64,000 nt of DNA from Amycolatopsis deserti (GCF_014653945.1 NZ_BNAU01000003.1:1-64000); one strand, 5' to 3'. Shown: positions 47,902-56,900, counted from the first letter of the stretch. The notes: generated from the letters alone by a model not told the origin. Numbers and translations are program-made.

Positions 47902-49071
47902 TTACGCTCCTGCCGCGGCCAGCTCGGCAGCCTTGTCCGCTGCGTTGTCCATGGTGTCCACCTGCGTGACGAGCGGGTGGTTGGCCTCGTCGAGGATCCG
48001 GCGGCCTTCCTCGACGTTGTTGCCGTCGAGGCGGACCACGAGCGGCTTGGTGGCCTCGTCGCCCAGGATCTTGAGGGCCTCGACGATGCCGGTCGCGACC
48101 GCGTCGCACGCGGTGATGCCACCGAAGACGTTGACGAACACCGACTTGACGGCCGGGTCGTTCAGGATGACGTCCAGGCCGGCGGCCATGACCTCGGCCG
48201 AGGCGCCGCCGCCGATGTCGAGGAAGTTGGCGGGCTTGACGCCGCCGTGCTTCTCACCGGCGTAGGCGACCACGTCGAGGGTGGACATGACCAGGCCCGC
48301 GCCGTTGCCGATGATGCCGACCTCGCCGTCGAGCTTGACGTAGTTGAGGTCCTTCGCCTTGGCCTTGGCCTCCAGCGGGTCCTCGGCCTGCTTGTCGACG
48401 AGCTCCTCCTGCTTCGGCTGCCGGAAGGAGGCGTTCTCGTCCAGGGTGACCTTGCCGTCGAGGGCGACGATCTTGTCCTGCGGGTCGCGGACCAGCGGGT
48501 TGACCTCGACCAGGGTGGCGTCCTCGGCTACGAAGGTCTCCCACAGCTTGACGACCACGTCGGCCGCCTGGTCGCGGATGACCTCGGGGAAGTTGCCCTT
48601 GGTCAGGATCTCCAGCGCCTTGGCCTTGTCGACACCGGCGATCGCGTCGACCGGCACCTTCGCGAGCGCCTCGGGCCGCTCCACGGCCAGCTGCTCGATC
48701 TCCATGCCGCCCTCGGCGGAGGCCATGGCGAGGAAGGTGCGGTTGGCGCGGTCCAGCAGGAAGGAGAAGTAGTACTCCTCCGCGATGTCGGACGCCTCGG
48801 TCACCAGCACGCGGCGCGTGATGTGGCCCTTGATGTCGAGGCCGAGGATGGCTTCGGCCTTCTCCTTGGCCTCGGCCGGGTCGTTGGCGAGCTTCACGCC
48901 GCCGGCCTTGCCGCGGCCGCCCGTCTTGACCTGGGCCTTGACGACGACCTGTCCACCGATCTTCTCGGCGGCGGCCTGGGCTTCTTCCGGGGTGCTCGCT
49001 ACGGCGCCGGGCAGTACCGGCACGCCGTGGGCGGCGAAGAGGTCCTTCGCCTGGTATTCGTAGAGGTCCAC
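47902..49071 (-). CDS. sucC: Succinyl-CoA synthetase beta subunit
   Basis: A 389-residue partner of SucD carrying the ATP-grasp nucleotide site ([23 protein letters not shown]) and the [14 protein letters not shown] and FLDIGGGAS motifs. Started at the GTG giving [20 protein letters not shown], the universal family start, with GGAG upstream. The 155-bp region before it, shared with the 3' end of a membrane-protein gene, should contain the promoter. In mycobacteria sucCD lies between an M23 peptidase and the DUF5336 gene, as here. Confidence 0.97.
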   Translation of the reverse strand: MDLYEYQAKDLFAAHGVPVLPGAVASTPEEAQAAAEKIGGQVVVKAQVKTGGRGKAGGVKLANDPAEAKEKAEAILGLDIKGHITRRVLVTEASDIAEEYYFSFLLDRANRTFLAMASAEGGMEIEQLAVERPEALAKVPVDAIAGVDKAKALEILTKGNFPEVIRDQAADVVVKLWETFVAEDATLVEVNPLVRDPQDKIVALDGKVTLDENASFRQPKQEELVDKQAEDPLEAKAKAKDLNYVKLDGEVGIIGNGAGLVMSTLDVVAYAGEKHGGVKPANFLDIGGGASAEVMAAGLDVILNDPAVKSVFVNVFGGITACDAVATGIVEALKILGDEATKPLVVRLDGNNVEEGRRILDEANHPLVTQVDTMDNAADKAAELAAAGA

Positions 49072-49226
49072 TACTCCAGTCTCCTGACGACACACACCGC
49101 CTGAGTCACCGGTCGTCTCGCGAGGGGCGATCCGCAGGCGGGTGCTTGTTGCAAACCATGCTGCCGGACGGAGACGACCCTAGCGACCTGGGCTTTGGCT
49201 CGGGGCAGCGCATCCGGTGAACTCGG

Positions 49227-51299
49227 TCACCGTATGGATCCAGAGCGTGTTTTCGGGGTGTGAATCGAGCCACGCGCGGCCAGGACGGCGGCGATGACGA
49301 GCGCGAGGGCGCAGCCCAGCGCGAGCCACCAGCCCAGCCCGGCGTGCGCACCGGCGATCTCGTCACCGACGAGCGGCAGCTCCGCGGCCCGCAACCCGGC
49401 GACGCAGGCGGCGCCGGCGAGCAGGGCCGCGGCCCGGGCCGGACGGCAGCGGGGGGCGAGGACGCACGCGCCGAGGACGGTGAGGAGCGCGACCAGCAGG
49501 CCCCACGACGGCGTGCCGAAGCTGGACCAGAGGGCGGGTTCGACGTAGTCCGGCGCGAGGATCGACGGGGTGCCGAACGCGCCGATGGCGAGTATCCCGG
49601 CGGCGACGAGCGGGGTGAGCAGGTCGGCGCCCGGCACGGCGGGGCCGTCCCCGAAGGCGGTGGCCGGGTCGGTGGTCTCGTCGCGTTCGACCATGCCGGC
49701 GACGACGGAGCAGCAGGCTGTGGCGGCCGCCCCGACGATCGCGAGCGCGGTCCAGAGGACGCCCGGGCCCGGGGTGAGGCCGGCGCCGAGTTCGGTGGCG
49801 GTGACAGCCATGGTCAGGACAGCGGTGCCGGCGAGGGGGATGGTGACCCAGGCGACCGAGAGGGCGGGCCGCGCGTAGCCGGCGGGGCCCGCGGTGAACA
49901 TGACGAGGCCGAGGACGCCGACGAGCAGCCCGGCGACGAGCAGCGCCGAGCGGGACGGGCTCTGCGGGCCGTTGAGGGTCTCGGTGATGACCACCTGGGG
50001 CGTGAGGGCGCCGGCGATCGCGGCGGCCGCGGTGAGCACGGCGAGGACGCCGGTGACGATGCGCAGGCGGCGGATGCCGGGCAGCGTGATCTCGCCGGCC
50101 TCGTCGTCCTGGGTGGCGTCCGGGGTGGTGGCGGTGGGCAGGAACGCGGCGGCGACCATGCCGGCCGCCCCGACGAGCACGAGGATCGGCCCGGCCGCGA
50201 GCCGCACGCCGGGCAGGCTGAGGCCGGAGAAGAGGTTCGGCAACCCGAGGACGGCGGCCGTGACGCCGAGCCCGAGCAACCCACCCCGGGCGACGGCGCT
50301 GCCCGACCCGGCGAGCAACACGGTGGCGACGGGCAGCGCGAAGGCGAGCAGAAGACTGCCCCCGAGGACTAGGCCCGGGCTCTCGAAGGCGCTGCCAGCC
50401 GGAAGGAAGGCGTCGCTGGAGGTGAAGGGCGCCATCATGACACCCACGGCCGAGACGACCGCGGCGAACATCCCGAGGAGCAGCCCCGCACGGCTGACGT
50501 CGGCCGCCTCGGGCCAGGTGGTGGTGGAAGAGGTGGGGGTGGTGGAGGCGCCGGAGGCGGCAGCGCCCGCTGAGCCAGAGCCGCCGGAGGCGGTGGAGTC
50601 GGAGGCAGGTTCGGGGCCGGTGTCGCTGGAGGTGTCCTTCGGGCGGGCGTTCTGCCCACCAGTCGCCTGATCAGTACCGCCTGCCGCCGACTCAAGAGCC
50701 GCGCGCTGCGTGGCGGCGCCCCCACTCGCGGACGCGGCACTGGCACCGCCTCCGGCCTGGGCGACGCGGGCGGCGGCTGCCTCGGCGGCGGGGGACGTCC
50801 TCGGGGTCCAGGGGGTGTCCGCCTTCGGCGCGGCGGCCCGCGTTGCCATAACCCCTGCGGCGATCGCGGCCAGGTGGCCGGCCAGCAGGAGCCACAGGCC
50901 GGGCGCTTTGCCGGGGTCGGCCAGTGAGTGCAGCCGGAACAGCTCCGGGCGGGCCGCGCGGACCGGGTCCGTCAGCAGCATCAGGTCGAGCACCAGCCGT
51001 CCCGGGGCGAGGGCCGCCACCGCGGCCAGCACGCCTGCCGCGGTCTGGTGGCGTCCCTTCAGGGCGAGCACCGCGACCACGACCATCGGCGCCACCGCGA
51101 GCACCACCAGCAGCGGCGCGCTGTTGAACCCGCGCGCCACGCCGTTCACCACCGGCACGACCGCACCCGCGGCGAGCAGTACGGCCGAGACCGCCCCCAC
51201 CACATAGGCCGGGACTGACGGGGACCGGCCCGCGGTGGGCGTGTCGGGGAGGGCGTCGAGCCGCGCGGCGGCCGCGCCGCCGGTGCTGTCAGTGTCCAT
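49227..51299 (-). CDS. Large polytopic membrane protein of unknown function
   Basis: A 690-residue protein with about fifteen hydrophobic segments. An N-terminal set of four (residues 30-155) is separated by a long Ala/Ser/Thr/Gly-rich cytosolic or periplasmic loop (about 160-265) from a C-terminal set of ten or more. No transporter signature is recognised. The low-complexity loop and high Ala content are typical of fast-evolving actinobacterial membrane proteins. The ATG giving MDTDSTGGAAAARLDAL is the only sensible start. Neighbours are sucC downstream and the divergent M23 peptidase. Confidence 0.75.
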   Translation of the reverse strand: MDTDSTGGAAAARLDALPDTPTAGRSPSVPAYVVGAVSAVLLAAGAVVPVVNGVARGFNSAPLLVVLAVAPMVVVAVLALKGRHQTAAGVLAAVAALAPGRLVLDLMLLTDPVRAARPELFRLHSLADPGKAPGLWLLLAGHLAAIAAGVMATRAAAPKADTPWTPRTSPAAEAAAARVAQAGGGASAASASGGAATQRAALESAAGGTDQATGGQNARPKDTSSDTGPEPASDSTASGGSGSAGAAASGASTTPTSSTTTWPEAADVSRAGLLLGMFAAVVSAVGVMMAPFTSSDAFLPAGSAFESPGLVLGGSLLLAFALPVATVLLAGSGSAVARGGLLGLGVTAAVLGLPNLFSGLSLPGVRLAAGPILVLVGAAGMVAAAFLPTATTPDATQDDEAGEITLPGIRRLRIVTGVLAVLTAAAAIAGALTPQVVITETLNGPQSPSRSALLVAGLLVGVLGLVMFTAGPAGYARPALSVAWVTIPLAGTAVLTMAVTATELGAGLTPGPGVLWTALAIVGAAATACCSVVAGMVERDETTDPATAFGDGPAVPGADLLTPLVAAGILAIGAFGTPSILAPDYVEPALWSSFGTPSWGLLVALLTVLGACVLAPRCRPARAAALLAGAACVAGLRAAELPLVGDEIAGAHAGLGWWLALGCALALVIAAVLAARGSIHTPKTRSGSIR

Positions 51300-51803
51300 G
51301 TGATCTCACGTTGTCGAGGGTCGGAGGAGCGGTCGGGACGGCCGGCCTCGGCGTCCGAGAGCCGCGGGCACACCGCAGCCCGTGCCTGACACCAGCGCCC
51401 GGCACCACCGCCGCCACACTGCCACCGCCGCACTCCGCGGCATTGGCGATCGCGGGCCCGCGCGGTCTCGCTACCGACACCGGCGCCGACGCTAGCAAGC
51501 CTCCCAGGTTGCCCCCGGAGCCCCACGAACTAACAAACCGTGTTGCACGTCACACCAACGGCGGAATATCCCTTCTACCCAGTGTCATCGCTGCTGTTGG
51601 ACGGCCGGTCCGCGCGCCACGTTCGGCCCAGAGGACGGCCGGTTCTTGCCGACAACCACATCCCTTCGTTACTGTCCCCCGGTCCCCATCACGGTCAGGT
51701 CACGATGTGGGCGACGGGCAGCCAAACCCCCGAAACGGTTGCCCACCGGGATCCCCCGCCCGGCGCCCGCGGTCTGACCCCCCGAGTAACGGAAGGCCTC
51801 GAC
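51300..51803. other. Divergent region and long leader of the M23 gene
   Basis: About 500 bp without a convincing gene. Just before the M23 start (51,715-51,760) is an arm pair GGGCAGCC/GGTTGCCC enclosing a C/A-rich loop, and a GTCAGGTCACG near 51,693 can pair partly with GGTCTGACC near 51,775. This could be a structured leader. I compared it mentally with the c-di-AMP and c-di-GMP riboswitch consensus and did not find the required motifs. Confidence 0.35.
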
Positions 51804-52619
51804 TTGGCTCGATACCGCTCCCCCGGCGGCCAAGCTCCTTCCCCGGAACTCGATGACGACGCTCTGGACGGCGCCGTCGTCCGGGTCCGGGGCGCTCACC
51901 GGCTCCCCGCGCCTTCGTCGGCGCTGCGTGGTCGGGTCGTGGTCGCCGCCGTCGCGGCAGGCGCGTTCGCCGCGGCCGCCGCAGGACAGACGCTCCAGGC
52001 CGTGCAGACTTCCGACGCCGGCGTGACCCCTCTGGCCAACGCCGAGGACGCCAGCGCGTCGTTCGCCGTCGGTGGTGACGCCCCCACCGGCGCGCCCGAG
52101 ATCCTTCCCGCGGCCAACTTCACGGACGCCTCGGCCGAGGTGCAGCGCCTCACCGACAGCGAGAACGTCACGATGGCCCGCCAGGCCCGCGACGCCGAAG
52201 CCGCCCGCATCGCCGCCGAAGAGGCCGCCCGCCCGAAGACCTGCCTGCCCGCGAAGGGCACCTACACCTCCGGCTTCGGCGCCCGCTGGGGCACCAGCCA
52301 CTACGGCATCGATATCGCCAACTCGATCGGCACCCCGATCTACGCCGCGTCCGACGGCGTGGTGATCGAGGCCGGCCCCGCCAGCGGCTTCGGCCTGTGG
52401 GTGAAGATCCAGCTGGACGACGGCACCGTGCAGGTCTACGGCCACATGAACAGCTTCTCGGTGCGCGAGGGCCAGAAGGTCAAGTGCGGGCAGAAGATCG
52501 CCGAGATCGGCAACCGCGGCCAGAGCACCGGCCCGCACCTGCACTTCGAGGTCTGGCTCGACGGCGTCAAGAAGATCGACCCGCGCGGCTGGCTCGCCGC
52601 GCGTGGCGTGTACCTCTGA
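51804..52619 (+). CDS. M23-family peptidoglycan peptidase
   Basis: About 271 residues. A short basic cytosolic N-terminus (MARYRSPGGQAPSPELDDDA) precedes one membrane/signal segment (residues 44-62). An Ala-rich coiled linker (AEVQRLTDSENVTMARQARD) leads to a C-terminal lysostaphin-like metallopeptidase with zinc ligands H166 and D170 (SHYGID), H214 (YGHM) and H247 (GPHLHFE). It cleaves peptidoglycan cross-bridges or activates amidases. A TTG start is chosen, with GGAAGG 7 nt upstream, because the peptide then begins like homologues. In mycobacteria an M23 gene also sits between uvrD1 and sucC. Confidence 0.88.
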   Translation: MARYRSPGGQAPSPELDDDALDGAVVRVRGAHRLPAPSSALRGRVVVAAVAAGAFAAAAAGQTLQAVQTSDAGVTPLANAEDASASFAVGGDAPTGAPEILPAANFTDASAEVQRLTDSENVTMARQARDAEAARIAAEEAARPKTCLPAKGTYTSGFGARWGTSHYGIDIANSIGTPIYAASDGVVIEAGPASGFGLWVKIQLDDGTVQVYGHMNSFSVREGQKVKCGQKIAEIGNRGQSTGPHLHFEVWLDGVKKIDPRGWLAARGVYL

Positions 52620-52800
52620 CGACCCCTCCCCTGCTCGTTCGCGGCCGCACGTGGGCCATCGCGGCCTGCTGGACCGTTTGAAGGCCAGAAGCTCGACCCG
52701 CGCAGCTGGCTCTCGGCGCGTGGTGTCTACCTCTGGTGGCCCCTCCCGGGCTTGTTCACGGCCGCACGAAGTAGGCCACCGCGACCTGCCAGACGGTGCA
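52571..52800. repeat. 116-bp tandem duplication across the M23/SOS-gene 3' ends
   Basis: The segment from 52,571 (end of the M23 gene plus downstream DNA) is repeated at 52,687 with about 75-80 percent identity by eye. The second copy still reads like the M23 C-terminus (KLDPRSWLSARGVYL) but has lost the stop codon. The first copy still carries a minus-strand trace (TVQQAAMAHVRP) of the neighbouring small gene's C-terminus (TVWQVAVAYFVRP). Confidence 0.75.
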
Positions 52801-52998
52801 CAGCCTCCGCGACGTGCGGCGGCACAGCGCGCACCGGCCGTCCGGCCCGCCGTGGCGCTCCAGGAGCGCCTGCCAGGCTCCAAGGACGACGAGTGCCTCC
52901 GCGGCGGGTAATGCCCCGTCGCCAGCCGCACGCGCGACCATGCGCTCGATGCGCTCCAGGACGCCCGCCCGCACGTACGGGAACCACTGCCTGCCCAC
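52756..52998 (-). CDS. Small Cys-containing protein with an upstream LexA box
   Basis: An 80-residue soluble protein starting MGRQWFPYVRAGVLERIERM, mostly helical, with C56-x2-C59 (CALC) and C67 followed by a hydrophobic C-terminal stretch (TVWQVAVAYFV). The GTG start has GGAGG 7 nt upstream. A perfect LexA box lies 20 bp further upstream, so it should be induced by DNA damage. No family recognised. The Cys pair could bind zinc with a partner or form a redox site; the C-terminal hydrophobic patch could be a membrane or protein contact. Its last codons lie in a duplicated segment. Confidence 0.7.
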   Translation of the reverse strand: MGRQWFPYVRAGVLERIERMVARAAGDGALPAAEALVVLGAWQALLERHGGPDGRCALCRRTSRRLCTVWQVAVAYFVRP

Positions 52999-53017
52999 AC
53001 CATGACCTCCCGAAGGT

Positions 53018-53033
53018 TCGAACTTTCGTTCGA
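53018..53033. promoter_or_regulatory. LexA (SOS) box 3
   Basis: TCGAAC-TTTC-GTTCGA, a perfect palindrome of the same class as the one upstream of imuA', immediately before the ribosome site of the small minus-strand gene. Confidence 0.88.
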
Positions 53034-53168
53034 GACAGGTATAGCGGAGGGGTCTGACAGTTTTGGCTTGCTCGGGGCCCGATGATCGCCCGATCGAGTT
53101 AATCGGAGGCGAGGGCGGCAGGCCGGGATCGTGGGGGCCCTGGGGAGCGCCCGGTGCGGCGCGGCCGG

Positions 53169-53790
53169 AACGCAGGGCGCGGGCATTCGGCCGCAGGCTG
53201 GAGAAGGACGGTGCCGGAAGTGACGCAGAAGGCGCGCCACAGCGGGGCGCGCCGTGACTGCGGGGCGGCGTCAGCCCTGGGTGCGGCGAACGAGAACGCA
53301 GGGCGCAGCATCCAGCCGAGGGCTGGAGATGGCCGGTGCCGGAAGTGACCTCGAAGGCGCGCCGAAAGCGGCGCGCGCCGTGACCGCAGCGGCGGCCTCG
53401 GCGCCCCGGCGTGGGGGCGAGAACGCAGGGCGCGGCATCCGGCCCAGGGCTGGAGATGGCCGGTGGCGGAAGGGACCCAGAAGGCGCACCACAGCGGGCG
53501 CGCCGTGGCTGCGGGGCGGCGTCAGCCCTGGGTGCGGCGAACGAGAACACAGGGCGTGGCATCCGGCCCAGGGCCGGAGATAGCCGGCGCCGGAAGTGAC
53601 CTCGAAGGCGCGCCGAAGCGGCGCGCGCCCCGGCCGCCGCGGCGGCCTCAGCGCCCGGTACGGCGGGCGAGAACCCATGGCGCGGCATCCGGCCAGGGCC
53701 GGAGAAGCCCAGTGCCGGAAGGGACCTCGAAGGCGCGCCGAAAGCGGCGGCCTCAGCGTCCGCTGACGCCGCCGGTGGCGTAAAAACGAA
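53169..53790. repeat. Array of ~125-bp units with alternating types
   Basis: Five units begin at about 53,169, 53,295, 53,422, 53,546 and 53,672, each with AACGCAGGGCG(C/T)(G/A)GCATCC or a variant and a conserved core GGAAG(T/G)GACC(T/C)(C/A)GAAGGCGCGCC. The unit ends alternate: units 1 and 3 end GTCAGCCCTGGGTGCGGCG, while 2 and 4 end GGCCTC(G/A)GCGCCC. The array therefore seems to have grown by duplication of a ~250-bp pair. Reading frames within it are low-complexity and not credible genes. It fills the space between LexA box 3 and the pcrA stop. Confidence 0.85.
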
Positions 53791-53879
53791 CGGGCCGCCG
53801 CCGAGCAGCGCCGATCACGTCACCCTCCGCGCCGGTGAGCAGCGCCTACCGCGTCACCCTCCGGGCCGCCGCGCAGCGG

Positions 53880-56285
53880 CTACAGCTTCACCATCGGCAC
53901 GCTGCCGATCAGCATCAGCTTCACCTTGCCGGCACTGCCGAAATCGATCGTCGCCGTGGCGCGGGGGCCCTCGCCGGAGGTTTCGACCACCGTGCCGAGC
54001 CCGTACTTGTCGTGGTTGACCCGGTCGCCCACCTCGAGCTTCAGCGCGACCGTGTTCTGCCAGCCCTTGAACGGCGTCGACCGCATGCCGCGGGCCGCGA
54101 TGCCGGCCTGCGCGGAGTCCTCGCCGAAGCGCGACCGCCGCCCCCACGTCGTCGCGGCGCGCGGTGAGCCGAAGGACGACTCGGCGGCCGACGACGGCTC
54201 CTCGCGGCGCCAGTCGAGCAGCTCGGACGGCACCTCGTCGAAGAACCGGGACGCCGGGTTCGTCATCGGCTGCCCCCACGCCGACCGGGTGATCGCCCGG
54301 CTCAGGTACAGCCGCTGCCGCGCCCGCGTGATCGCCACGTACGCCAGCCGCCGTTCCTCCGCCAGCTCGGCCGGCTCGCCCAGCGCGCGCAGGTGCGGGA
54401 AGACACCGTCCTCCCAGCCCGTGCAGAACACCACCGGGTACTCCAGCCCCTTGGCGGTGTGCACGGTCATCAGCGTGACCACGCCGGAGTCCTCTTCCTC
54501 GCCGTCGGAATCGGGGCTGGGCACCGAGTCCGCGTCCGCCACCAGCGAAACCCGCTCCAGGAACGCCGGCAGCGAGCCCGGCTCGGGCACCCCGGCGTCG
54601 TCCTCGGCGAGCGGCGCCATCTCGGCCGCCTGCTCCGCGAACTCGCGCGCGACCGTGATCAGCTCCGTCAAGTTGTCCACCCGGGAGGCGTCCTGCGGGT
54701 CGTCGGACTCCTCCAGCTCGGCCCGGTACCCGGTGCGCTCCAGCACGGCTTCCAGCACGTCCGCGACCTCGGCGCCGCGGTCGACCAGCTCGATCAACCC
54801 GTCGAGCAGCTCGACGAACCCGGCGATCGCCTTGGCCGACCGCGGGTTGAGCAGCGCCACCTTGCCCGCCGCGGCGTCCCGCAATGCGGCCGCGAAGGAG
54901 ATCCGCTCCCGCTCGGCGTGCGTGGCCACGCACGCTTCGGCCCGCTCGCCGATGCCCCGCTTGGGCACGTTCAGGATGCGCCGCAGGCTGACCGTGTCCT
55001 CCGGGTTGGCCAGCACCCGCAGGTAGGCCAGCGCGTCCCGGACCTCGCGCCGCTCGTAGAACCGCACGCCGCCGACCACCCGGTAGGGCAGGCCGAGCCG
55101 GATGAAGATCTCCTCGAACACCCGCGACTGGTTGTTGGTGCGGTAGAAGACCGCGACGTCGGAGTACTTCGCCTGGCCCTGGTCGACCAGCGCGTCGATC
55201 TCGCCCGCGACGAAGGCCGCCTCGTCGTGCTCGTTGTCGGCGACGTACACGCCGATCTTCTCGCCGTCGCCGGAGTCGGTCCACAGCCGCTTGTCGCGCC
55301 GGTTCGGGTTGCGCGCGATGACCGCGTTGGCCGCCGACAGGATGGTCTGGGTGGAGCGGTAGTTCTGCTCCAGCAGGATCGTGCGGGCGTCCGGGAAGTC
55401 CCGCTCGAACTCCTCGATGTTGCGGATCGTGGCGCCGCGGAAGGCGTAGATCGACTGGTCGGCGTCACCGACCACGCACAGCTCGGCCGGCTCGACACCG
55501 GACGAGCTGGTCGAGGTGCCGACCAGCTCCCGCACCAGCGTGTACTGGGCGTGGTTGGTGTCCTGGTACTCGTCGACCAGCACGTGCCGGAACCGGCGGC
55601 GGTAGTGCTCGGCCACGTCCGGGAAGGCCTGGAACAGCTCGACCGTGCGCATGATCAGGTCGTCGAAGTCGAACGCGTTGGCCAGCCGCAGCCGCCGCTG
55701 GTACTCGGTGTAGACCTCGGCGACGCGGCGCTCCAGGTCGTTGGACGCCTTCGCGGTGGCGTCCTCCGGGTCGGTCAGCTCGTTCTTGTGGTTGGAGATG
55801 TGCACGGCCAGCGCGCGGGCCGGGTAGCGCTTGGGGTCGATGTCCAGGTCGCGCGCCACGAGCGTGACCAGCCGCCGGGTGTCGTCGGCGTCGTAGATCG
55901 AGAAGTTCGACGACATGTCCAGCGTCTTGGCCTCGCGGCGCAGCAACCGCACGCACATCGAGTGGAACGTGGACACCCACATCGCGTTCGCCCGCCTGCC
56001 GACCAGGTCGCTGACGCGCTCGCGCATCTCGGCCGCGGCCTTGTTGGTGAACGTGATCGCCATGATCTCGCCGGGGTGCACGCCGCGCTCGGCCAGCAGG
56101 TAGGCGATGCGGCGGGTCAGCACCCGGGTTTTGCCCGAACCGGCGCCGGCGACGACCAGCAGCGGCGCCCCGGCGTGCGTGACCGCCTCCCGCTGCGCGG
56201 GGTTGAGGTCGGCGAGCAGGTCGGCGTGGCGGCCCGGCGCCGGGCGCGCGGGCGGCTCGGCGGGGAGGTCGAACAGGGTGCTCAT
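53880..56285 (-). CDS. pcrA: ATP-dependent DNA helicase UvrD/PcrA
   Basis: An 801-residue superfamily 1A 3'-5' helicase for repair and removal of replication-transcription conflicts. Motifs in order: Q motif LNPAQREAV, Walker A GAGSGKT (47-53), TFHSM, Walker B VDEYQDTN, GDADQSIYAFRGA, EQNYRS, VTLMTVHTAKGLEYPVVF and YVAITRARQRLYL. The C-terminus is a Tudor-like RNA-polymerase-interaction domain (LKLEVGDRVNHDKYGLGTVVE). The ATG start is standard. It corresponds to mycobacterial uvrD1. No LexA box is visible upstream. Confidence 0.97.
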   Translation of the reverse strand: MSTLFDLPAEPPARPAPGRHADLLADLNPAQREAVTHAGAPLLVVAGAGSGKTRVLTRRIAYLLAERGVHPGEIMAITFTNKAAAEMRERVSDLVGRRANAMWVSTFHSMCVRLLRREAKTLDMSSNFSIYDADDTRRLVTLVARDLDIDPKRYPARALAVHISNHKNELTDPEDATAKASNDLERRVAEVYTEYQRRLRLANAFDFDDLIMRTVELFQAFPDVAEHYRRRFRHVLVDEYQDTNHAQYTLVRELVGTSTSSSGVEPAELCVVGDADQSIYAFRGATIRNIEEFERDFPDARTILLEQNYRSTQTILSAANAVIARNPNRRDKRLWTDSGDGEKIGVYVADNEHDEAAFVAGEIDALVDQGQAKYSDVAVFYRTNNQSRVFEEIFIRLGLPYRVVGGVRFYERREVRDALAYLRVLANPEDTVSLRRILNVPKRGIGERAEACVATHAERERISFAAALRDAAAGKVALLNPRSAKAIAGFVELLDGLIELVDRGAEVADVLEAVLERTGYRAELEESDDPQDASRVDNLTELITVAREFAEQAAEMAPLAEDDAGVPEPGSLPAFLERVSLVADADSVPSPDSDGEEEDSGVVTLMTVHTAKGLEYPVVFCTGWEDGVFPHLRALGEPAELAEERRLAYVAITRARQRLYLSRAITRSAWGQPMTNPASRFFDEVPSELLDWRREEPSSAAESSFGSPRAATTWGRRSRFGEDSAQAGIAARGMRSTPFKGWQNTVALKLEVGDRVNHDKYGLGTVVETSGEGPRATATIDFGSAGKVKLMLIGSVPMVKL

Positions 56286-56395
56286 CGGTTCTCCACGCTA
56301 CTCGGGGGCACTGACGGTTTACCGCGCCGGACGTACCGCCAGGTGTCGCCGACGGACGGACGCGCGAGGCGCTCGCCACGCGGAGGATCGACGGC

Positions 56396-56782
56396 ATGAC
56401 CACACCATCGACCCGGATCCGCGCCGGGGACCAGGACCGGGAACGCGTGGCGACCCGGCTGCAGGAGGCGAGCGGCGAGGGCAGGCTGACCCTAGGCGAA
56501 GCCGAAGACCGGCTCGCGGCCGCCTACGCCGCGACCTACGTCGACGAACTGACCGCGCTCACGCGCGACCTACCCGAACCGGCGCCTCCGCGAGGAGCGC
56601 GCTTCCCGGTCCCGCTGCGGGTGCACGCCGCGATCGTCGCCGTGCTGTCGGCGCTGCTCATCGCGCGGTTCGCGGTGTCGGACGCGGAGTTCTTCTGGCC
56701 GCTGTTCCCGATGTTCTGGCTCGGCGTGAGCCTGCTCGCACACGCGGCCGTCCGCGGCCGGGGCCGGGTTGTGCCATACTGA
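56396..56782 (+). CDS. DUF1707 membrane protein
   Basis: A 128-residue protein with an N-terminal DUF1707 domain (STRIRAGDQDRERVATRLQEASGEGRLTLGEAEDRL, about 50 residues) and two C-terminal membrane helices (about residues 77-95 and 100-118). DUF1707 is a small helical domain common in actinobacterial membrane proteins, with unknown function. Its last bases contain the apparent promoter of the chorismate mutase leader. Confidence 0.85.
   Translation: MTTPSTRIRAGDQDRERVATRLQEASGEGRLTLGEAEDRLAAAYAATYVDELTALTRDLPEPAPPRGARFPVPLRVHAAIVAVLSALLIARFAVSDAEFFWPLFPMFWLGVSLLAHAAVRGRGRVVPY
56775..56780 (+). promoter_or_regulatory. -10 element for the chorismate mutase leader transcript
   Basis: A CATACT hexamer ends 6 nt before the leader-peptide GTG, so transcription would begin at the start codon (leaderless leader peptide). 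No good -35 element is visible in the GC-rich DNA upstream. Confidence 0.5.
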
Positions 56783-56786
56783 TCGC

Positions 56787-56849
56787 GTGCAGCACCACGC
56801 GTACCGATTTTTCTACGGGATCCGGACTCCGGCTCCCGTGATCGCGTAG
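56787..56849 (+). CDS. Aromatic-amino-acid leader peptide
   Basis: A 20-codon reading frame starting GTG and ending TAG, encoding MQHHAYRFFYGIRT and a short tail. Tyr-Arg-Phe-Phe-Tyr codons lie at codons 6-10, just ahead of the 5' arm of a hairpin. This is the arrangement of attenuation leader peptides: shortage of charged tRNA-Phe or tRNA-Tyr would stall the ribosome there. The downstream gene encodes chorismate mutase, which commits chorismate to Phe and Tyr. It is too short to judge by coding statistics; the call rests on the match with the RNA structures. Confidence 0.75.
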   Translation: MQHHAYRFFYGIRTPAPVIA

Positions 56850-56900
56850 GTGCCCACACCACCGTCACCACAAGCCCCGGAGTCCGCGGACCCGGGGCTT
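56815..56900 (+). promoter_or_regulatory. Transcription attenuator of the chorismate mutase gene
   Basis: Three competing structures are present. A 1:2 hairpin pairs ACGGGA (from 56,815) with TCCCGT (to 56,839). An antiterminator pairs GGACTCCGG (56,824-56,832) with CCGGAGTCC (56,877-56,885), nine perfect pairs. The terminator pairs AAGCCCCGG (56,872-56,880) with CCGGGGCTT (56,892-56,900), with an inner GTCC/GGAC extension and a following T-rich start. A ribosome stalled at the Phe/Tyr codons would block 1:2, favour the antiterminator and permit transcription. Confidence 0.8.

Noticed and set aside
51660..51803. c-di-AMP or c-di-GMP riboswitch before the M23 gene
   Set aside because: The conserved internal motifs of those aptamers as I remember them are not present.
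53169..53790. A repeat-containing protein gene
   Set aside because: Frames change between units and the predicted peptides are low-complexity Arg/Pro/Ala sequence; no start with a ribosome site.
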